A program made the translations under genes and the position numbers. A stretch of DNA of 64,000 nucleotides from an uncultured Bacteroidota bacterium (GTDB lineage Bacteria > Bacteroidota > Bacteroidia > Flavobacteriales > Flavobacteriaceae): assembly GCA_902605445.1 (NCBI GenBank), contig CACLCL010000004.1, positions 1 to 64,000 on the forward strand, written 5' to 3'. Under the pieces are notes generated by a model, which worked only from the letters and a program-made list of their open reading frames with translations, was not told where the DNA came from and did no database searches. The first letter of the stretch is position 1; each line of letters opens with the position of its first letter. Shown here in pieces: positions 38,597 through 49,323 of this stretch.

Positions 38597-39395
38597 TTTC
38601 TACAAATAATATAGATAATCCGATTAATATTACAACTAAGCCAAAAACTACCTTTAACTTTTTTTCAGCAATATTTTCTGAAAATAACTGACCTATAAAA
38701 ACACCAATTACAGAAAAAAATGTAAATAAAATTAAAAATGACCAGTTTATTTCAAGGTTTTGAACATCTCCAATAAATCCAATTAGAGATTTAAGCGAAA
38801 TAATTACAAGTGAAGTAGCTATTGCATTTTTCATCCTTAAATCAGACAGAATAACTAGAATTGGAATAATAATAAAACCACCTCCAGCCCCTATAAGTCC
38901 TGTTAAAAAGCCAATAAGTGATCCTTCTGTAAATATTAATAATTTATTTGGAGCAATTGTTTTGGTTTTTTTTAACCCTACTATGGTTTTTGGTGTTTTT
39001 TTAATCATTAAAAAGCCAGCAGAAAGCATTAATAATGCAAATAATATCAAAATCAATTTATCTTTTGTTAGTATGATATATTCAGAATTAATAATTGTTT
39101 TAGGAATTAATTCAATTAGGTATTTTCTAGTAATGTAGACAGTAAACACAGCTGAAAATGAAAATAGTAATATTGAAGAATAATTTATAAGTTTTTTCTT
39201 AATATTTTTTATAGATCCTATTAGTGAGGTTGTACCTACAACAAAAAGGGAGTAGGCGGTAGCTGTGACAGGATTTATTCCAAATAAATATACGAGGATG
39301 GGAACTGAAAGAATTGACCCTCCGCTACCTAATAGACCTAATACAAGACCTACAAGGAACGCTCCGAAATATCCAAGTATTTGAAAGTATTCCAA
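38589..39395 (-). CDS. Sulfite exporter TauE/SafE family permease
   Basis: GAFLVGLVLGLLGSGGSILSVPILVYLFGINPVTATAYSLFVVGTTSLIG and second half LTGLIGAGGGFIIIPILVIL. Confidence 0.92.
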   Translation of the reverse strand: MEYFQILGYFGAFLVGLVLGLLGSGGSILSVPILVYLFGINPVTATAYSLFVVGTTSLIGSIKNIKKKLINYSSILLFSFSAVFTVYITRKYLIELIPKTIINSEYIILTKDKLILILFALLMLSAGFLMIKKTPKTIVGLKKTKTIAPNKLLIFTEGSLIGFLTGLIGAGGGFIIIPILVILSDLRMKNAIATSLVIISLKSLIGFIGDVQNLEINWSFLILFTFFSVIGVFIGQLFSENIAEKKLKVVFGLVVILIGLSILFVEII

Positions 39396-39484
39396 AAATT
39401 TTTTTTTAGTTTGTTTTTATTAGTTTGATATTAATATAAGTTTAATTTTTCAATATCTAAACATAAATTAAATATCTTTGTTTA

Positions 39485-40138
39485 ATGATATTTACACGTA
39501 TATTTCATTTACATTTCTTATTTATATTTTTCATTTTTAATAATATTTTATCTCAAGAAATTAATAATAATACCATAAGTATAGAATCTTTAATGAAAGG
39601 TGATATTAATTTTAATATAATTGACATAAATACTTTTAAGCCAAAGGGATTAACAAATAAAGAACCTTACAATTTTTTTGATTTTAATTTTCAAGTTGAT
39701 GATAGTGATGTTCTAGATATTACAAATAAAACCAATTTAGTTTCTCCAACTTGGGAAATAAGACAATCATTTAATGAGGGTAGTAGTAGTACAAGTGAAT
39801 ATCAAAACGATTTTAACCTTGGGTTTTTAGAAACAGATTCAAATTATATTATAATCAAATGTAGAGATCATGAATATATTGATGGTGACCGGATTAGGCT
39901 AATGATTAATGGTTCAATTATTTATTCAAATATTACTCTTTCATCAAATTTTTATATTGTTGATATTGATTTGAAAGATGGGTATAATAATATCGAATTT
40001 ATTGCTCTAAATGAAGGTGAGGCTAGCCCCAACACAGCCCAATTAGTAGTATATGACGAATTTGGTAAACTTTTATCAAATAAGAAATGGCTAATTTCAA
40101 CTGGTTATAAGGCGACTTTAGGGGTCTATAAAAAATAA
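39485..40138 (+). CDS. Hypothetical secreted protein
   Basis: Hydrophobic N-terminus ending NNILSQ; GDRIRLMINGSIIYSNITL...GYNNIEFIALNEGEASPNTAQLVVYD domain. TATCTTTG (-7 like) at 39473-39480. Confidence 0.75.
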   Translation: MIFTRIFHLHFLFIFFIFNNILSQEINNNTISIESLMKGDINFNIIDINTFKPKGLTNKEPYNFFDFNFQVDDSDVLDITNKTNLVSPTWEIRQSFNEGSSSTSEYQNDFNLGFLETDSNYIIIKCRDHEYIDGDRIRLMINGSIIYSNITLSSNFYIVDIDLKDGYNNIEFIALNEGEASPNTAQLVVYDEFGKLLSNKKWLISTGYKATLGVYKK

Positions 40139-41254
40139 CTATTTATTCAGCATCACTGGCATAACCAGCATTATTAAATTTTCATATTCAGAATAACCGT
40201 CATTTGGTTTTAATATGCCTGCTCTGTTTGGGAGGCTCATTTCTAATGTTATAACATCAGAATCTAAGTTATTAAGCATTTCAATTAAGAATCTAGAATT
40301 GAACCCAATTTCAATATCTTCACCGTTATAAACACAAGTAAGCCTTTCCTCTGCTTTATTACTAAAGTCAATATCTTCAGCCGATATGTTTAGTTCAGCA
40401 CCAGCGATTTTTAATTTTACTTGGTAAGTAGTTTTATTAGAGAAAATTGAAACTCTTTTTAATGAGCTAAGAAGCTGAGATTTGTCAATTTCTAGGAGAT
40501 TTGGATTTTCATTGGGTATCACTGCTTCATAGTTTGGGTATTGACCATCAATTAATCTGCATATTAATGTTAAATCATTTAATTCAAATTTTGCATTTGA
40601 ATTATTGTACTCAATTGTCACTTCGTAATCATCATCAATAAAATTTTTAATTAGATTTAGAGGTTTTTTTGGCATTATAAATTCTGCTAGATTCGATGCC
40701 TTTAAGTCAGTTCTTGTATACTTAACTAGTTTATGAGCATCGGTAGCTACAAAAGTTAAGTTTTCGGTTGAAAATTGAAAAAAAACTCCACTCATGACCG
40801 GTCTTAAATCGTCATTTCCAGAAGCAAATATTGTGGAATTAATTGCTTTAGATAAGACGTTGCTCGAAATTTTCGTTGACGAAGGGTTGTCAAGATTTAT
40901 TGTTTTGGGAAAATCTTTACCATCGGAGTAAGCTAGTGCATATTTACCATGATTTGAACTAATTTCTATAGTATTATTTTCTGAGAAACTAAAAGTTAAT
41001 GGTTGATCAGGAAATGTTTTGAGAGTGTCTAAAAGAAGTTTAGAGGGGATGGTTGCGACACCTTTACTTGTACTATCCACTTTTATTGATGATATCATTG
41101 TTGTTTCCAAATCACTAGATGTAATTTCAAGTTTTGTTCCATCTAAATCAAAAAGAAAATTATCTAGAATAGGTATTGTGTTAGAGCTATTTATAACGCC
41201 ACCAAGAACTTGTAGTTTTTTTAAAAGATTGCTACTTGAAACAATAAATTTCAT
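40139..41254 (-). CDS. dnaN: DNA polymerase III sliding clamp (beta subunit)
   Basis: MKFIVSSSNLLKKLQVLGGVINSSNTIPILDNFLFDLDG; C-terminus NLIMLVMPVMLNK. The ORF-track start is an adjacent GTG; the ATG one codon downstream is preferred. Confidence 0.96.
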   Translation of the reverse strand: MKFIVSSSNLLKKLQVLGGVINSSNTIPILDNFLFDLDGTKLEITSSDLETTMISSIKVDSTSKGVATIPSKLLLDTLKTFPDQPLTFSFSENNTIEISSNHGKYALAYSDGKDFPKTINLDNPSSTKISSNVLSKAINSTIFASGNDDLRPVMSGVFFQFSTENLTFVATDAHKLVKYTRTDLKASNLAEFIMPKKPLNLIKNFIDDDYEVTIEYNNSNAKFELNDLTLICRLIDGQYPNYEAVIPNENPNLLEIDKSQLLSSLKRVSIFSNKTTYQVKLKIAGAELNISAEDIDFSNKAEERLTCVYNGEDIEIGFNSRFLIEMLNNLDSDVITLEMSLPNRAGILKPNDGYSEYENLIMLVMPVMLNK

Positions 41255-41318
41255 CACTGTAATTTTAGTAAATAAATCATAACATTTTAAGCTTATTTGA
41301 TATAACTTATTAACATAA

Positions 41319-42161
41319 TTATTTGAATGAAACAGTTACAGTATCATATAATTTTAAGCCCATTAATGATGATGCAGTACCAACACTTTCTCTATTGCTT
41401 TTATATATAGATATTTGCAGTTTGTCATTTGAATTGAAAATAACAAGCCCCTTACCTTCATCATTTCTTTCAGAATCAGGTAAATCAAAATTAACAATAT
41501 CAGAGTATTTCTTATAAATTTTATTAAAATTGTAGTTCCTAGCTGATATTTCAAAATCCCTTCCCTTTGAAATATTATTAAATAATGTTCTATCTAAATT
41601 AGTAATAACATTTCCAAAATTATCAATATAAATAATGCTGCATATTATTTGACTTGACTCTTTATTTACAAATGGCATAAGATTTTTTAAGGATTTAATT
41701 TCATTTATTTCCCTACCAATAATACCTAATTTTCCTCCATTAGCTATGTGACATGCAACATCTGTAAATACATCAATACTTGATTCATTATTTATTTCAG
41801 GTTTAGATATATTAATCTCAAAAATTCTTTCAGCTTTTCTGTTCTGACTTAATATACTAAGAATACCATTATCTGCAGAAATGAAATAATGACTATCAAA
41901 AACCATAACAATGTGTGAGTTTTCAATATTTTTCTCTGAATCAACATCAATAATATGTATGGTTTCATTTGGAAAATTATTAAACGAACTTTGCAAAATA
42001 TATGCAGCTTCCATTATATTAAATGGGCTTACTTCATGTGAAATATCTACAATATTAACTATGTCAACAAAATTAGATGACTTTTTATAAATTTGCCCTT
42101 TCATTTTAGCAACAAAGTGATCTTTATATCCAAAATCTGTTATTAATGTTATAATCGACAT
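41319..42161 (-). CDS. SAM hydroxide adenosyltransferase / DUF62 family
   Basis: ITLITDFGYKDHFVAKMKGQIYK...VDISHEVSPFNIMEAAYIL. Confidence 0.92.
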   Translation of the reverse strand: MSIITLITDFGYKDHFVAKMKGQIYKKSSNFVDIVNIVDISHEVSPFNIMEAAYILQSSFNNFPNETIHIIDVDSEKNIENSHIVMVFDSHYFISADNGILSILSQNRKAERIFEINISKPEINNESSIDVFTDVACHIANGGKLGIIGREINEIKSLKNLMPFVNKESSQIICSIIYIDNFGNVITNLDRTLFNNISKGRDFEISARNYNFNKIYKKYSDIVNFDLPDSERNDEGKGLVIFNSNDKLQISIYKSNRESVGTASSLMGLKLYDTVTVSFK

Positions 42162-42252
42162 TAAATTGTTAATATTTATTAATGTAAGTGGTTATGAAAT
42201 TACGTAATTTAGATCAAGTTTTCTAGTAATTTCATATTCTATTAAAAATATA

Positions 42253-43203
42253 TTGAAAGAGAAAGTAATTAAAATCAAGAAAATAGATCCGAAGGATTTT
42301 TTTGGTCCCCAAAACAAGAATATCAATTTGCTAAAAGGTATTTTTCCTGAATTAAAAATAGTTGCCAGAGGTTCTCAAATTAAGGCGTACGGAAGTGTAA
42401 AAGATTTATCAGAGCTTGAAAAAAGAATAAATAAAATATTTAACTATTTTGAACAGTATAATATTATATCTTCAAATGATATTGAAAATTTATTAAGCTC
42501 TTCAGAAATTGAAGTACAAACTTCAGCTGAAAGTTATAAGCCTATTATTCATGGTGTCAATGGTAAAATTATCAAAGCCAGAACGTTAAATCAAAGAAAG
42601 ATTATTGATAGTGTAAAAAAAAATGACATGGTATTTGCTATCGGACCTGCTGGTACCGGAAAAACCTATACTGGAATAGCTTTAGCTGTAAAAGCGCTTA
42701 AAAATAAATTTGTCAAAAAAATAATATTAACAAGACCCGCTATTGAAGCAGGTGAAAACTTAGGTTTCCTTCCTGGTGATTTGAAAGAAAAGCTTGATCC
42801 ATACATGCAGCCTTTATATGATGCATTGAAGGATATGATTCCAAATGATAAGTTGAAAAAACTTCTTGAAGATGAAGTTATTCAAATTGCCCCACTAGCG
42901 TTCATGAGAGGAAGAACACTTGATAATGCATTTGTAATTTTAGATGAGGCGCAAAATACTACCCACTCTCAGATGAAAATGTTTTTAACTAGAATGGGGG
43001 AAAATGCTAAGTTTATAATCACAGGTGATCCGGGACAGGTAGATTTACCAAAAAATACCATATCGGGAATTAAGGAAGCTATTTTGATTTTAAATAATAC
43101 AAGTGGTGTAGGTATTGTACATTTGAATAAATCTGACGTCATTAGAAATAAACTTGTCAAAAAAATAGTTGATGCTTATAAGAAAATTGAAAACAGTAAT
43201 TAA
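42253..43203 (+). CDS. PhoH family protein (TTG start)
   Basis: [58 protein letters not shown]. Confidence 0.93.
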   Translation: MKEKVIKIKKIDPKDFFGPQNKNINLLKGIFPELKIVARGSQIKAYGSVKDLSELEKRINKIFNYFEQYNIISSNDIENLLSSSEIEVQTSAESYKPIIHGVNGKIIKARTLNQRKIIDSVKKNDMVFAIGPAGTGKTYTGIALAVKALKNKFVKKIILTRPAIEAGENLGFLPGDLKEKLDPYMQPLYDALKDMIPNDKLKKLLEDEVIQIAPLAFMRGRTLDNAFVILDEAQNTTHSQMKMFLTRMGENAKFIITGDPGQVDLPKNTISGIKEAILILNNTSGVGIVHLNKSDVIRNKLVKKIVDAYKKIENSN

Positions 43204-43205
43204 TC

Positions 43206-44168
43206 ATGTTTAATTGCATAACAAATTCAAATTTTAATTTTTCATTTCAAGAACTTATTTACAAAGGGAAGGTTAGGGATGTTTATTATTTAAAAGATAA
43301 TATAATTGTAATGGTTGTATCCGATAGAATCTCTGCATTTGATGTTGTTTTACCTAGAGGTATCCCATTTAAAGGTCAGGTACTAAATCAAATTGCAGTT
43401 AAAATGATGAACGAAACAAATGATATTGTTCCTAATTGGCTAATTGCTAGTCCAGATCCTAACGTTTGTATTGGTCATTTGTGTATCCCTTTTAAAATAG
43501 AAATGGTTATAAGAAACTATCTTTCAGGTCATGCTGCTAGACAATATAAAAAAGGTGAAAGGACTCTATGTGGGGTTAAAATGCCAGATGGAATGAAAGA
43601 AAATGATAAATTTCCAGAACCTATAATTACTCCCGCAACTAAAGCGGATTTTGGTATGCATGATGAAGATATTAGTAAAGAGGATATAATTAGAAGAGGT
43701 ATTATTAGTTTAGACGATTATGAGATTCTAGAAAAATATACTAGATTACTGTTTAAAAAAGGGTCGGAATTAGCAAATGAAAGAGGCCTAATTTTGGTTG
43801 ACACTAAATATGAATTTGGAAAGACTAAAGAAGGCAAAATTGTACTAATCGATGAAATACATACCCCTGATTCATCAAGATACTTTTACTCTGATGGATA
43901 TTCAAAAAGACAAATGAAAAGTGAACCACAAAAACAACTATCCAAAGAATTTGTAAGACAATGGTTGATTTCTAATAATTTTCAGGGTCTTGAAGGTCAA
44001 AAGGTCCCTAATATGTCAGACGAATATGTGAAATCAGTTTCTGATAGATATATTGAGTTATATGAAAATATTACATCTGAAATATTTATTAAATCTGATT
44101 CAAACAATATCAAAAACAGAATATTTACAAATACTGAAAATTACTTAAAAGAATATTTTGGAGTTTGA
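43206..44168 (+). CDS. purC: Phosphoribosylaminoimidazolesuccinocarboxamide synthase
   Basis: [11 protein letters not shown]...[14 protein letters not shown]...[13 protein letters not shown]. Confidence 0.95.
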   Translation: MFNCITNSNFNFSFQELIYKGKVRDVYYLKDNIIVMVVSDRISAFDVVLPRGIPFKGQVLNQIAVKMMNETNDIVPNWLIASPDPNVCIGHLCIPFKIEMVIRNYLSGHAARQYKKGERTLCGVKMPDGMKENDKFPEPIITPATKADFGMHDEDISKEDIIRRGIISLDDYEILEKYTRLLFKKGSELANERGLILVDTKYEFGKTKEGKIVLIDEIHTPDSSRYFYSDGYSKRQMKSEPQKQLSKEFVRQWLISNNFQGLEGQKVPNMSDEYVKSVSDRYIELYENITSEIFIKSDSNNIKNRIFTNTENYLKEYFGV

Positions 44169-45518
44169 TAAAATTATTTCAGAAATATCTTCTTTTGTTT
44201 GGGGTTACCCACTCATTTTTATTTTAACAGGGGGGGGGGCTTATACCTTTTATTTGTTTCTAAATTTCTTCCATTTAAATACTTTTTTCATGCAATTGAT
44301 ATTATTAGAGGTAAGTTTAATGATAGAAAATCTGACGGTGAGATTAGTCACTTTGAAGCTTTAACAACTGCGCTTTCAGCCACTGTTGGAATGGGTAATA
44401 TTGCTGGAGTAGCAGTAGCAATTTCAATTGGTGGGCCAGGTGCAATATTTTGGATGTGGGTGAGTGGAATAATTGGAATGTCAACAAAATTTTTTACCTC
44501 TGCATTAGCTGTGATGTATCGTGGGGTTGATTCTGCTGGAAAAAAACAGGGTGGACCAATGTATTTTATTGTGAATGGGTTAGGAAAAAAGTGGGCTCCT
44601 ATGGCAATTTTTTTCAGCTTTTGTGGAATGGTTGGCGCATTACCAGTTTTTAATGTTAATCAGCTAACCCAAGCAATAAATGATATTATTCTAAAGCCAA
44701 ATGGTGTTGAAGTAAGTTTGTTTTCAAATTCAATAATTGGCTTAATATTAATAATCTTAACATCAATTGTAATTCTTGGAGGTTTAAAAAGAATTAGTCG
44801 CGTATCTGCTAAACTAGTACCTTTTATGGTAGCTGTTTACATAATAACAATCCTTCTTATTCTAATAGTTAATTACAATAATGTTCCTGAATATTTATAT
44901 TTAATTTTTTACGATGCATTTAATGCAGATTATTACTCAGGAAATTCAGCTCTAGGTGGTGTTTTAGGTGCATTGATAATACTTGGTATAAGAAGAGGTG
45001 CCTTTTCAAACGAAGCTGGTATAGGGATGGCCCCAATGGCACATGGCGCCGCAAAAACAAATAACCCTGTTAAAGAAGGATTTGTTGCTATGCTAGGACC
45101 ATTTATTGACACATTAATGGTGTGTACTATGACCGCACTAGCTATTCTTGTAACAGGAGCTTGGAAAACACAAGCTGATGGAGTGTCACTGACAGCTGCA
45201 GCTTTTGAATCATCCTTTTCTGGAATCGGAAATTACATTTTACTTGCTTGTGTTTTTGTGTTTAGTATTTCTTCTCTATTTTCTTATTCTTATTATGGAA
45301 CTAAATGTCTTTCTTTTATTGCTGGGGAGAACAACAAAAAAAAATATAACTACATTTATATTATAAGCATTATGCTTGGAGCTACGACGTCGTTATCAAT
45401 GATGATTAATTTAATTGATACGTTTTTTGCATTAATGGCTGTCCCAACAATGATTGCAACATTAATTTTGGCACCCAAAGTTTTAAATGAATTAAAAAAA
45501 TATGAAATCAAAAGATAG
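44158..45518 (+). CDS. Alanine/glycine:cation (AGCS) symporter, reading frame split at a G10 tract
   Basis: The TTG 44158 frame encodes [27 protein letters not shown]; the 44199..45518 frame encodes [29 protein letters not shown]...[34 protein letters not shown]. The frames meet only within G(10) at 44230-44239. Confidence 0.85.
44230..44239 (+). repeat. G10 mononucleotide tract (possible slippage/contingency site)
   Basis: aca-gggggggggg-cttatac; longest G/C homopolymer noticed in the window. Confidence 0.9.
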
Positions 45519-45762
45519 AAATAATTATTGGAGAATAAATATTAAATATGTCTCAATTCTCCTTTCAATCTGGTTTACATTTTCATTTTTATTTGGTATT
45601 ATTTTAAAAGATTTTTTAAATCAGTTTACGATTGCTGGTTTTAAATTAGGGTTTTGGTTTGCTCAGCAAGGATCTATATATGTTTTTGTTATTTTGATTT
45701 TTACATATGTTAGATTAATGAATGATCTTGATAAGGAATTTGGATTTAAAAATAATAAATGA
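45502..45762 (+). CDS. DUF4212 small subunit of sodium:solute symporter
   Basis: NYWRINIKYVSILLSIWFTFSFLFGIILKDFLNQFTIAGFKLGFWFAQQGSIYVFVILIFTYVRLMNDLDKEFG. Confidence 0.9.
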   Translation: MKSKDRNNYWRINIKYVSILLSIWFTFSFLFGIILKDFLNQFTIAGFKLGFWFAQQGSIYVFVILIFTYVRLMNDLDKEFGFKNNK

Positions 45763-47429
45763 GTATTCAATCCTGGACATATATTTTAGTAGGTATTACT
45801 TTTTCGATTTATATCGCCATCGCAATTTGGTCAAGAGTTCAATCAACCAGGGAATTCTATGTTGCTGGAGGTGGAGTGGGTGCTTGGGCAAACGGAATGG
45901 CTACTGCTGCTGATTGGATGAGCGCTGCTTCATTTATTTCAATGGCGGGTATTATTTCCTTTGCTGGTTATGATGGTGCTGTATATCTAATGGGTTGGAC
46001 AGGCGGATATGTCCTTTTAGCATTATTATTGGCACCATATTTAAGAAAGTTTGGAAAATTTACGGTACCGGAATTTATAGGTGACAGGTACTATTCTAAT
46101 AATGCTAGGTTAGTTGCCGTATTCTGTGCTTTATTAGTTTCATTTACTTATGTAGCTGGTCAAATGAGGGGTGTTGGAATTGTTTTTTCAAGATTTTTAG
46201 AGGTTGACATAAATACAGGTGTAATTATCGGCATGCTAATCGTTCTTTTTTATGCTGTTTTAGGTGGTATGAAGGGAATAACATATACTCAAGTTGCTCA
46301 GTATTGTGTTTTGATATTTGCTTTCATGGTGCCAGCAATTTTTATTTCAATACAAATGACAGGCAATCCAATACCTCAGCTAGGTTTTGGAAGTGAAATT
46401 TCTGACGGATCAACTTATCTTTTAGAAAAACTGGATAATTTAAATGTTGAATTAGGCTTTAACAAATATACTGATAATACAAAACCTTTGATAGATATTT
46501 TTGCAATCACATTGGCTTTAATGGTTGGCACTGCTGGTTTGCCACATGTTATTGTAAGGTTTTTTACTGTAAAAAAAGTTGCAGATGCTAGAAAATCTGC
46601 AGGGATAGCTTTACTATTGATAGCTATACTTTATACTACAGCTCCCGCAGTAGCTGCTTTCGCAAGAACAAATTTACTTGAAACAATTTCTACAAAATCT
46701 TATTCAGACATACCACAATGGTTTAAAAAATGGGAAAATACAGGATTAATAAAATTTGATGATCTGGACAATGATGGTATGATTGATTACACCAATGATG
46801 ATTTTAATGAATTATATGTTGATAGAGATATCATGGTTTTAGCCAATCCAGAAATAGCTAATTTACCAAACTGGGTAGTTGCTCTTGTTGCCGCTGGTGG
46901 ATTAGCTGCCGCTTTGTCGACTGCTGCTGGACTTTTACTTGTTATTTCCGCATCCGTTTCTCACGATCTAATTAAAAGAGTGTATTATCCAGAAATAAGC
47001 GAAAAAGGCGAATTAGTAGCTGCAAGAATTTCTGCTTTTTTTGCAGTTTGTGTAGCAGGATATTTTGGAATCAACCCTCCAGGTTTTGTTGCTGCTGTTG
47101 TTGCACTAGCTTTTGGTTTAGCTGCTGCATCTTTTTTTCCTGCTATTGTAATGGGTATTTTTTATAAAAAAATGAATAAGGAGGGAGCAATTTGTGGAAT
47201 GCTAGCAGGAATAGGGATCATGTTGTTTTATATGCTAAAATTTAAATTTGACTTTTTTGGAGGTGGTTCATCTGAAGATTATTGGTTCGGAATTTCACCT
47301 GAGGGATTTGGTAGTGTTGCCATGATATTGAATTTTATAGTTTCTTTTGTTGTAATGAAATTTACTTCACCAACCCCAAAAAAAATAAAAGATATAGTAG
47401 ATAACATAAGAATTCCAGAATATGAGTAG
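45759..47429 (+). CDS. Sodium:solute symporter (ActP-like / VC_2705 subfamily)
   Basis: STREFYVAGGGVGAWANGMATAADWMSAASFISMAGIISFAGYDG...GTAGLPHVIVRFFTVKK; ATGA overlap with the DUF4212 gene. Confidence 0.93.
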   Translation: MSIQSWTYILVGITFSIYIAIAIWSRVQSTREFYVAGGGVGAWANGMATAADWMSAASFISMAGIISFAGYDGAVYLMGWTGGYVLLALLLAPYLRKFGKFTVPEFIGDRYYSNNARLVAVFCALLVSFTYVAGQMRGVGIVFSRFLEVDINTGVIIGMLIVLFYAVLGGMKGITYTQVAQYCVLIFAFMVPAIFISIQMTGNPIPQLGFGSEISDGSTYLLEKLDNLNVELGFNKYTDNTKPLIDIFAITLALMVGTAGLPHVIVRFFTVKKVADARKSAGIALLLIAILYTTAPAVAAFARTNLLETISTKSYSDIPQWFKKWENTGLIKFDDLDNDGMIDYTNDDFNELYVDRDIMVLANPEIANLPNWVVALVAAGGLAAALSTAAGLLLVISASVSHDLIKRVYYPEISEKGELVAARISAFFAVCVAGYFGINPPGFVAAVVALAFGLAAASFFPAIVMGIFYKKMNKEGAICGMLAGIGIMLFYMLKFKFDFFGGGSSEDYWFGISPEGFGSVAMILNFIVSFVVMKFTSPTPKKIKDIVDNIRIPEYE

Positions 47430-49323
47430 ATATAACATAGATAGCCCGGAGAAATATTCACAATTATATATAGAGTCTGTTAATGAACCAGAAGTTTTTT
47501 GGTCAGAACTAGCTTCAAATAATTTTTTATGGGAAGCAAAATGGTCAAAAGTTTTAGATTGGGATTTTAGAAAAGCTAAGGTTTCATGGTTTAAGGATGC
47601 TAAATTGAATATTACAATCAATTGTCTGGACAGACACGTAAAAAATCATCCCACTAAAACTGCAATTATTTTTGAACCAAATAACCCTGATGAAGAATAT
47701 AAATCATACTCCTATTCAGAATTATTAACAGAGGTCTGTAAAATGGCTAATGTTTTGAAGTCAATGGGTGTTAAAAAAGGGGATAGGGTTTGTATTTATT
47801 TACCAATGATCCCTGAATTGGCATTTTCTGTTCTTGCTTGTGCCAGAATTGGTGCAATTCATTCGGTTGTTTTTGCTGGTTTTTCATCTAGTGCCTTAGC
47901 CGCAAGGATAGTTGATTGTAAGAGCGGTATTATTATAACTTCAGATGGATCATATAGAGGTAAAAAAATTTTAAATCTTAAAAAAATTGTTGATGAAGCA
48001 TTAGAAATCTGTAAATCTGATCAAAAAGTTTTACTGGTAAAAAGGACTAATGAATCTGTTAATATTAACAGTAAAAGAGATTTTTTATTAGAGGATTTGA
48101 TTGTTGATGTTGATAATTTCTGTGACGCTGAAATCATGGATGCAGAAGATCCATTATTTATATTATATACATCAGGTTCTACAGGAAAACCAAAAGGGAT
48201 GGTTCATACATGTGCTGGGTATATGGTTTACACATCTTTTACATTTAAAAATGTTTTTCAATATGATGATGGAGATATTTATTGGTGTACTGCAGACATA
48301 GGATGGATTACTGGTCATAGTTATATATTGTATGGACCATTATCAAATGGAGCAACAACAATTATGTTTGAAGGTGTACCTAGTTTTCCTGATTACAGTA
48401 GGTTTTGGCAAGTTGTTGAAAAATTTGGTGTGAATCAATTTTATACAGCACCAACTGCTATTAGAGCTTTGGCAAAACAGGGGACCAGCTTTCTTAAAAA
48501 CTGTGATCTCTCATCATTAAAGGTTCTTGGCACAGTTGGTGAACCTATAAATTTAGAGGCATGGCAATGGTATAATAAATATGTAGGAAGGAGTAATTGC
48601 CCCATTGTAGATACATGGTGGCAAACTGAAACAGGTGGTATTTTGATATCGTCAATTCCTAAAGTAATTCCAGATAAGCCAACTTTCGCTACAAAACCGT
48701 TTATAGGAATTCAAGCAATATTATTAGATGAAAACGGTAATGAATTGAAAGAGTTTAACACAGTAGGTAAACTATGTATTCAATATCCATGGCCATCAAT
48801 TGCAAGAACAATATGGGGTGATCATAAAAGATATATTGATACTTATTTTTCTGCTTTTGAAAATAAATATTTTACAGGTGATGGCGCATTTAAAGACAAG
48901 GACGGTAATTATAGAATAACTGGAAGAGTTGATGATGTCATTATTGTTTCAGGCCATAATCTTGGTACTGCGCCAATAGAAGATGCGATTAATGAACATG
49001 AACTAGTTGCAGAGTCAGCAATTGTGGGTTTTCCGCATCAAATTAAAGGAAATGCTTTATATGGCTTTATTACCCTTAAACAAGAACATGAAAACATAGA
49101 CGATATAAAAAAAGAAATTAATTTGTTAATTTCTAAAAAAATTGGTCCTATTGCTAAATTAGATAAGATTCAAATGACAAATGGTCTACCGAAAACTAGA
49201 TCTGGAAAAATTATGAGAAGGATTCTAAGAAATATTGCTTCAAAGGAATTTGATAACCTTGGAGATATTAGCACCTTGTTGAATCCGGATGTTGTCAAGG
49301 AAATTATTGATAATTCTCTTTAG
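47422..49323 (+). CDS. acs: Acetate--CoA ligase (acetyl-CoA synthetase)
   Basis: LFILYTSGSTGKPKGMVHT, WWQTETGG, YFTGDGAFKDKDGNYRITGRVDDVIIVSGH, GLPKTRSGKIMRRILR. Confidence 0.96.
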   Translation: MSRYNIDSPEKYSQLYIESVNEPEVFWSELASNNFLWEAKWSKVLDWDFRKAKVSWFKDAKLNITINCLDRHVKNHPTKTAIIFEPNNPDEEYKSYSYSELLTEVCKMANVLKSMGVKKGDRVCIYLPMIPELAFSVLACARIGAIHSVVFAGFSSSALAARIVDCKSGIIITSDGSYRGKKILNLKKIVDEALEICKSDQKVLLVKRTNESVNINSKRDFLLEDLIVDVDNFCDAEIMDAEDPLFILYTSGSTGKPKGMVHTCAGYMVYTSFTFKNVFQYDDGDIYWCTADIGWITGHSYILYGPLSNGATTIMFEGVPSFPDYSRFWQVVEKFGVNQFYTAPTAIRALAKQGTSFLKNCDLSSLKVLGTVGEPINLEAWQWYNKYVGRSNCPIVDTWWQTETGGILISSIPKVIPDKPTFATKPFIGIQAILLDENGNELKEFNTVGKLCIQYPWPSIARTIWGDHKRYIDTYFSAFENKYFTGDGAFKDKDGNYRITGRVDDVIIVSGHNLGTAPIEDAINEHELVAESAIVGFPHQIKGNALYGFITLKQEHENIDDIKKEINLLISKKIGPIAKLDKIQMTNGLPKTRSGKIMRRILRNIASKEFDNLGDISTLLNPDVVKEIIDNSL

